64,000 nucleotides of DNA from the NCBI RefSeq assembly GCF_001729965.1, contig NZ_JRWK01000003.1, forward strand, positions 101,854-165,853. The letters are read 5' to 3'. Source of the DNA: Methanosphaera sp. WGK6. Lineage in GTDB: Archaea; Methanobacteriota; Methanobacteria; Methanobacteriales; Methanobacteriaceae. Of the stretch, positions 61,674-64,000 are shown in pieces (within the stretch, counting starts at the first letter, position 1; every line of letters starts with the position of its first letter). Made by a program: the position numbers and the translations under genes. The notes beneath the pieces are model-generated. The model saw only the letters and a program-made list of their open reading frames with translations. It searched no databases and was not told the origin of the DNA.

Positions 61674-62618
61674 ATGATAGAAACATTATATTGGAAAGAT
61701 AATACATTATTTTTATTAGATCAAACATTACTTCCGCATGAAATAGAATTTTATGAATGTAAAACATATCATGAAGTAATTAATGCAATTAAAACAATGA
61801 AAGTAAGAGGTGCTCCTGCAATTGGAGTTTCAGCAGCATATGCAATGGCACTTGCAGAGTTAGCTGGAGTTGATTTAAACAAAGCAGGGGATGAAATTAA
61901 ATCTGCAAGACCAACAGCAATAAACTTATTTTGGGCAGTAGATCAGGTTTTAAAAGCAGTAAATGATGGAAAATCTGCTGTTGATACGGCAATTATGATG
62001 GAAAAAGAAGATATTGCAATTAATAAAAAAATAGGTGAATATGGAAATACTGTGATTAGTGATGGTGATACAATACTTACTCATTGTAATGCAGGAGCAT
62101 TAGCATGTGCGGGTTATGGAACTGCATTAGGTGTGATAAGAGCTGCACATGACGCTGATAAAAATATTGATGTAATTTGTGATGAAACACGTCCGGTACT
62201 ACAAGGTGCTAGGTTAAGTGTATTTGAGATGCAAGAAGAAAATATTCCTGTACGATTAATTGTTGATGGAGCAGCAGGACATATGATGCAAAAAGGTGAA
62301 GTTGATAAAGTAGTTATTGGAGCAGATAGAGTTGCAAAAGGTGGAGTTGCAAATAAGATAGGTTCACTTATGGTTGCATTAGCTGCTAAACGTTACGACA
62401 TACCATTTTATGTGGCAGCACCAATAAGTACATTTGATTTTGAAAATGAAATATTTGACACAACAATAGAAGAGAGAAATTCTGATGAGGTATTAAAAAT
62501 TAATGGTGGTTATATTTCTAGAAAAGATACAAATGTAGAAAATCCTGCATTTGATATTGTAGAGTCAGATTTAATTACTGGAATAATAACTGAAGAAGGT
62601 ATAAAAAAACCATTATAA
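61674..62618 (+). CDS. mtnA: S-methyl-5-thioribose-1-phosphate isomerase family
   Basis: eIF2B-related sugar-phosphate isomerase, 314 residues. It has MKVRGAPAIGVSAAYA near 42-57, THCNAGALACAGYGTALG with the catalytic cysteine, and VIGADRVAKGGVANKIG with the catalytic aspartate. It works in methionine salvage or disposal of 5-deoxy sugars. AGGAG precedes the ATG. It converges on trm5. Confidence 0.93.
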   Translation: MIETLYWKDNTLFLLDQTLLPHEIEFYECKTYHEVINAIKTMKVRGAPAIGVSAAYAMALAELAGVDLNKAGDEIKSARPTAINLFWAVDQVLKAVNDGKSAVDTAIMMEKEDIAINKKIGEYGNTVISDGDTILTHCNAGALACAGYGTALGVIRAAHDADKNIDVICDETRPVLQGARLSVFEMQEENIPVRLIVDGAAGHMMQKGEVDKVVIGADRVAKGGVANKIGSLMVALAAKRYDIPFYVAAPISTFDFENEIFDTTIEERNSDEVLKINGGYISRKDTNVENPAFDIVESDLITGIITEEGIKKPL

Positions 62619-62626
62619 TACCTTTC

Positions 62627-63649
62627 TTATTTTATTTTCATGTCAAGTCCAATATGCCATACACCTGGACTTTGAGATTTAACTTTTCTTATATTTAATA
62701 CTTCAGTTTCTCGTGGATATGCTATTTTTTTAACTCTATCAATCACTGTTTCATAATCTGATGAAAATTCATAATAGTTTAATATACCATTTTTATTCAA
62801 ATGATTTACTGCAATATCTAAAAAGTCTTTAGCAGTTCCAGGTAAATTCATGATAATTCTATCTGCAAGTGGAAGTTCTGGTATGACTTTACGAATATCA
62901 CCTTCAATTGGAATTACTTCTCCAACTAATTTATTAAGTTTCATGTTTTCGTTAACATACTTGTAAGCTTCAGGATTAATATCTATACTGTATATCTTTG
63001 CTTTTTTTACATGTGCAATACTTATGGGGAAAGATCCTATTCCTGCAAAGAAATCAATTACTGTTTCATTTTCTTGTACTTGATTAACTATACGTGCTCT
63101 TTCAGTAGCTAATCTTGGACTAAAATATACTGTTGAGGGATTTAATTTAAATCTAATACCATATTCTTTATGGATAGTTTCAAGATTATCTTCTCCTGCT
63201 AGAAATTCTAGTTTTCGGGTACGAGTTACTCCTTGAATTTTACTTTTCTTGTAATATACACTTCGTCTTTTAGTAAATTTAAGTACTGCTTCTCCAATAA
63301 TTTTCTTTTCATTTTCAAGTTCTGGTGGAATTTCTAATATGACAATATCACCTATTGTATCAAATGATTTTCTAATATTTTCAATTGCATCTTCAGGTAT
63401 TTTATCATTTAAGTATTCCATGAAATTTTTTGCTTTATATTGACCTTCTAGAAAATCATAGTCTTCTATTATAATATGATAATCTTGTTTTATATTTTCA
63501 ATGAGGGTGATGTCATAGTTATCTATTAGTGGAATATAAACATTATTTTCATCACTTTTTAATTTATATTCAGAATTAATTTGATTATTATTTATTAGAA
63601 TTTTTCGTACTTCATTAGCCTTCTGTTTTTTAATTTTTATACCTTTCAT
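62627..63649 (-). CDS. trm5: tRNA (guanine-37-N1) methyltransferase Trm5/TYW2 family
   Basis: Class I methyltransferase of 340 residues. An N-terminal domain leads to the central motif FKLNPSTVYFSPRLATERAR, the SAM loop DFFAGIGSFPISIA and NLPGTAKDFL. This fits archaeal Trm5, which makes m1G37 in tRNA. TYW2-type activity is a possible alternative. AAGTGACC precedes the ATG. Confidence 0.92.
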   Translation of the reverse strand: MKGIKIKKQKANEVRKILINNNQINSEYKLKSDENNVYIPLIDNYDITLIENIKQDYHIIIEDYDFLEGQYKAKNFMEYLNDKIPEDAIENIRKSFDTIGDIVILEIPPELENEKKIIGEAVLKFTKRRSVYYKKSKIQGVTRTRKLEFLAGEDNLETIHKEYGIRFKLNPSTVYFSPRLATERARIVNQVQENETVIDFFAGIGSFPISIAHVKKAKIYSIDINPEAYKYVNENMKLNKLVGEVIPIEGDIRKVIPELPLADRIIMNLPGTAKDFLDIAVNHLNKNGILNYYEFSSDYETVIDRVKKIAYPRETEVLNIRKVKSQSPGVWHIGLDMKIK

Positions 63650-64000
63650 ATGGTCACTTCAATATTTTTTAAAGTTAGTTAATTATCATAAAAATAGAGT
63701 TATGTCTAAGTTTCTAAGCTAGTTACTTGTTTTATTATTTAACTTATTTATTTTTTTTATTAGTTTTTTCATTATATCTTTTGTGCAATATTTTCTATTT
63801 ATTTTGATGTGGTTGGTTTGTTGAGTATAGTATGTGCTACAAAAAGCGTAACACTTGAACAAATTGAACAGTATGTTCATTGTAATGAAAGTTGTTTTTT
63901 CCAAGTGTAGCAATAATTATGATGATAATGAGAACTAAAATAAAGTCTTATTATGCTAACTAGTATAATTTGATGGTTTAGTTTGATGTATGTTAAACGT
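63650..64000. other. 351-bp terminal intergenic region with nested inverted repeats
   Basis: No confident gene. A 64-codon minus-strand ORF (63719-63913) has no recognisable family. Nested inverted repeats lie at 63836-63912: ACACTTG (63851-63857) with CAAGTGT (63902-63908), and inside TGAACA-GTA-TGTTCA (63865-63879). They may be remains of a mobile element or an RNA hairpin. Confidence 0.4.

Noticed and set aside
63719..63913. 64-codon minus-strand ORF at the window end
   Set aside because: No family resemblance, no good ribosome site, and it overlaps inverted repeats. Kept only as part of the intergenic note.

Overview
The window is archaeal, from a mesophilic, very AT-rich hydrogenotrophic methanogen of the Methanobacteriales. 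Methanosphaera or a close relative is most likely. The evidence is a run of methanogenesis marker proteins (Mmp2, 3, 6, 5, 15, 17), a thiol:fumarate reductase subunit, a trpEGCFBAD operon with a divergent TrpY regulator, archaeal SepF, Pelota, Fen1, Cdc48, HerA/NurA/Mre11/Rad50, archaeosine and archaeal-lipid genes, and MraY-like and MurG-like enzymes as expected for a pseudomurein wall. The species is not proven from sequence alone.

Layout: 0-5.7 kb (minus) is the end-resection operon nurA-herA-mre11-rad50, with rad50 interrupted by a one-base shift in an 8-A run. 6-9.6 kb (plus) has a small possible winged-helix protein, galE, a family 2 glycosyltransferase and fen1. 9.7-15.2 kb (minus) has ahcY, cdc48, a tyrA with an unusual C-terminal domain, and a small unknown. 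15.4-19.4 kb (plus) has pelota, an MraY-like membrane enzyme, a ferredoxin, a striking structured non-coding element and a MurG-like glycosyltransferase. 19.4-27.4 kb (minus) has an orphan flavoprotein disulfide reductase and the complete trp operon, with trpY and TRP-box-like sites at its head.

28-34.6 kb has a YhgE/Pip-like membrane protein, hypC, a decayed transposase-like ORF, two identical tandem tRNA-Ile(GAT) genes, a DUF59/MIP18 Fe-S factor, a short ArcS, and geranylgeranyl reductase coupled to a 54-residue ferredoxin. 34.7-36.9 kb holds sfsA surrounded by three related zinc-ribbon membrane proteins. 37-39.8 kb is a SIS-domain sugar-phosphate protein, a DUF1611 protein and sepF. 39.8-43.7 kb (minus) has a TatD-like hydrolase, glyS, dcd and a TrmJ-like methyltransferase. 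44-51 kb has two small proteins, tfrB, iorAB, and an arylacetate-CoA ligase with its ACT protein. 51-53 kb has pyrE between two PRC-barrel proteins.

53-61.6 kb (plus) has nob1, a DUF2117 protein and the methanogenesis-marker operon, ending in nifB. The window closes with mtnA and trm5. Functionally the region mixes core information processing, aromatic amino-acid metabolism, wall and lipid synthesis, cell division and maturation or activation of methyl-coenzyme M reductase. No CRISPR array, prophage or intact insertion sequence was seen.
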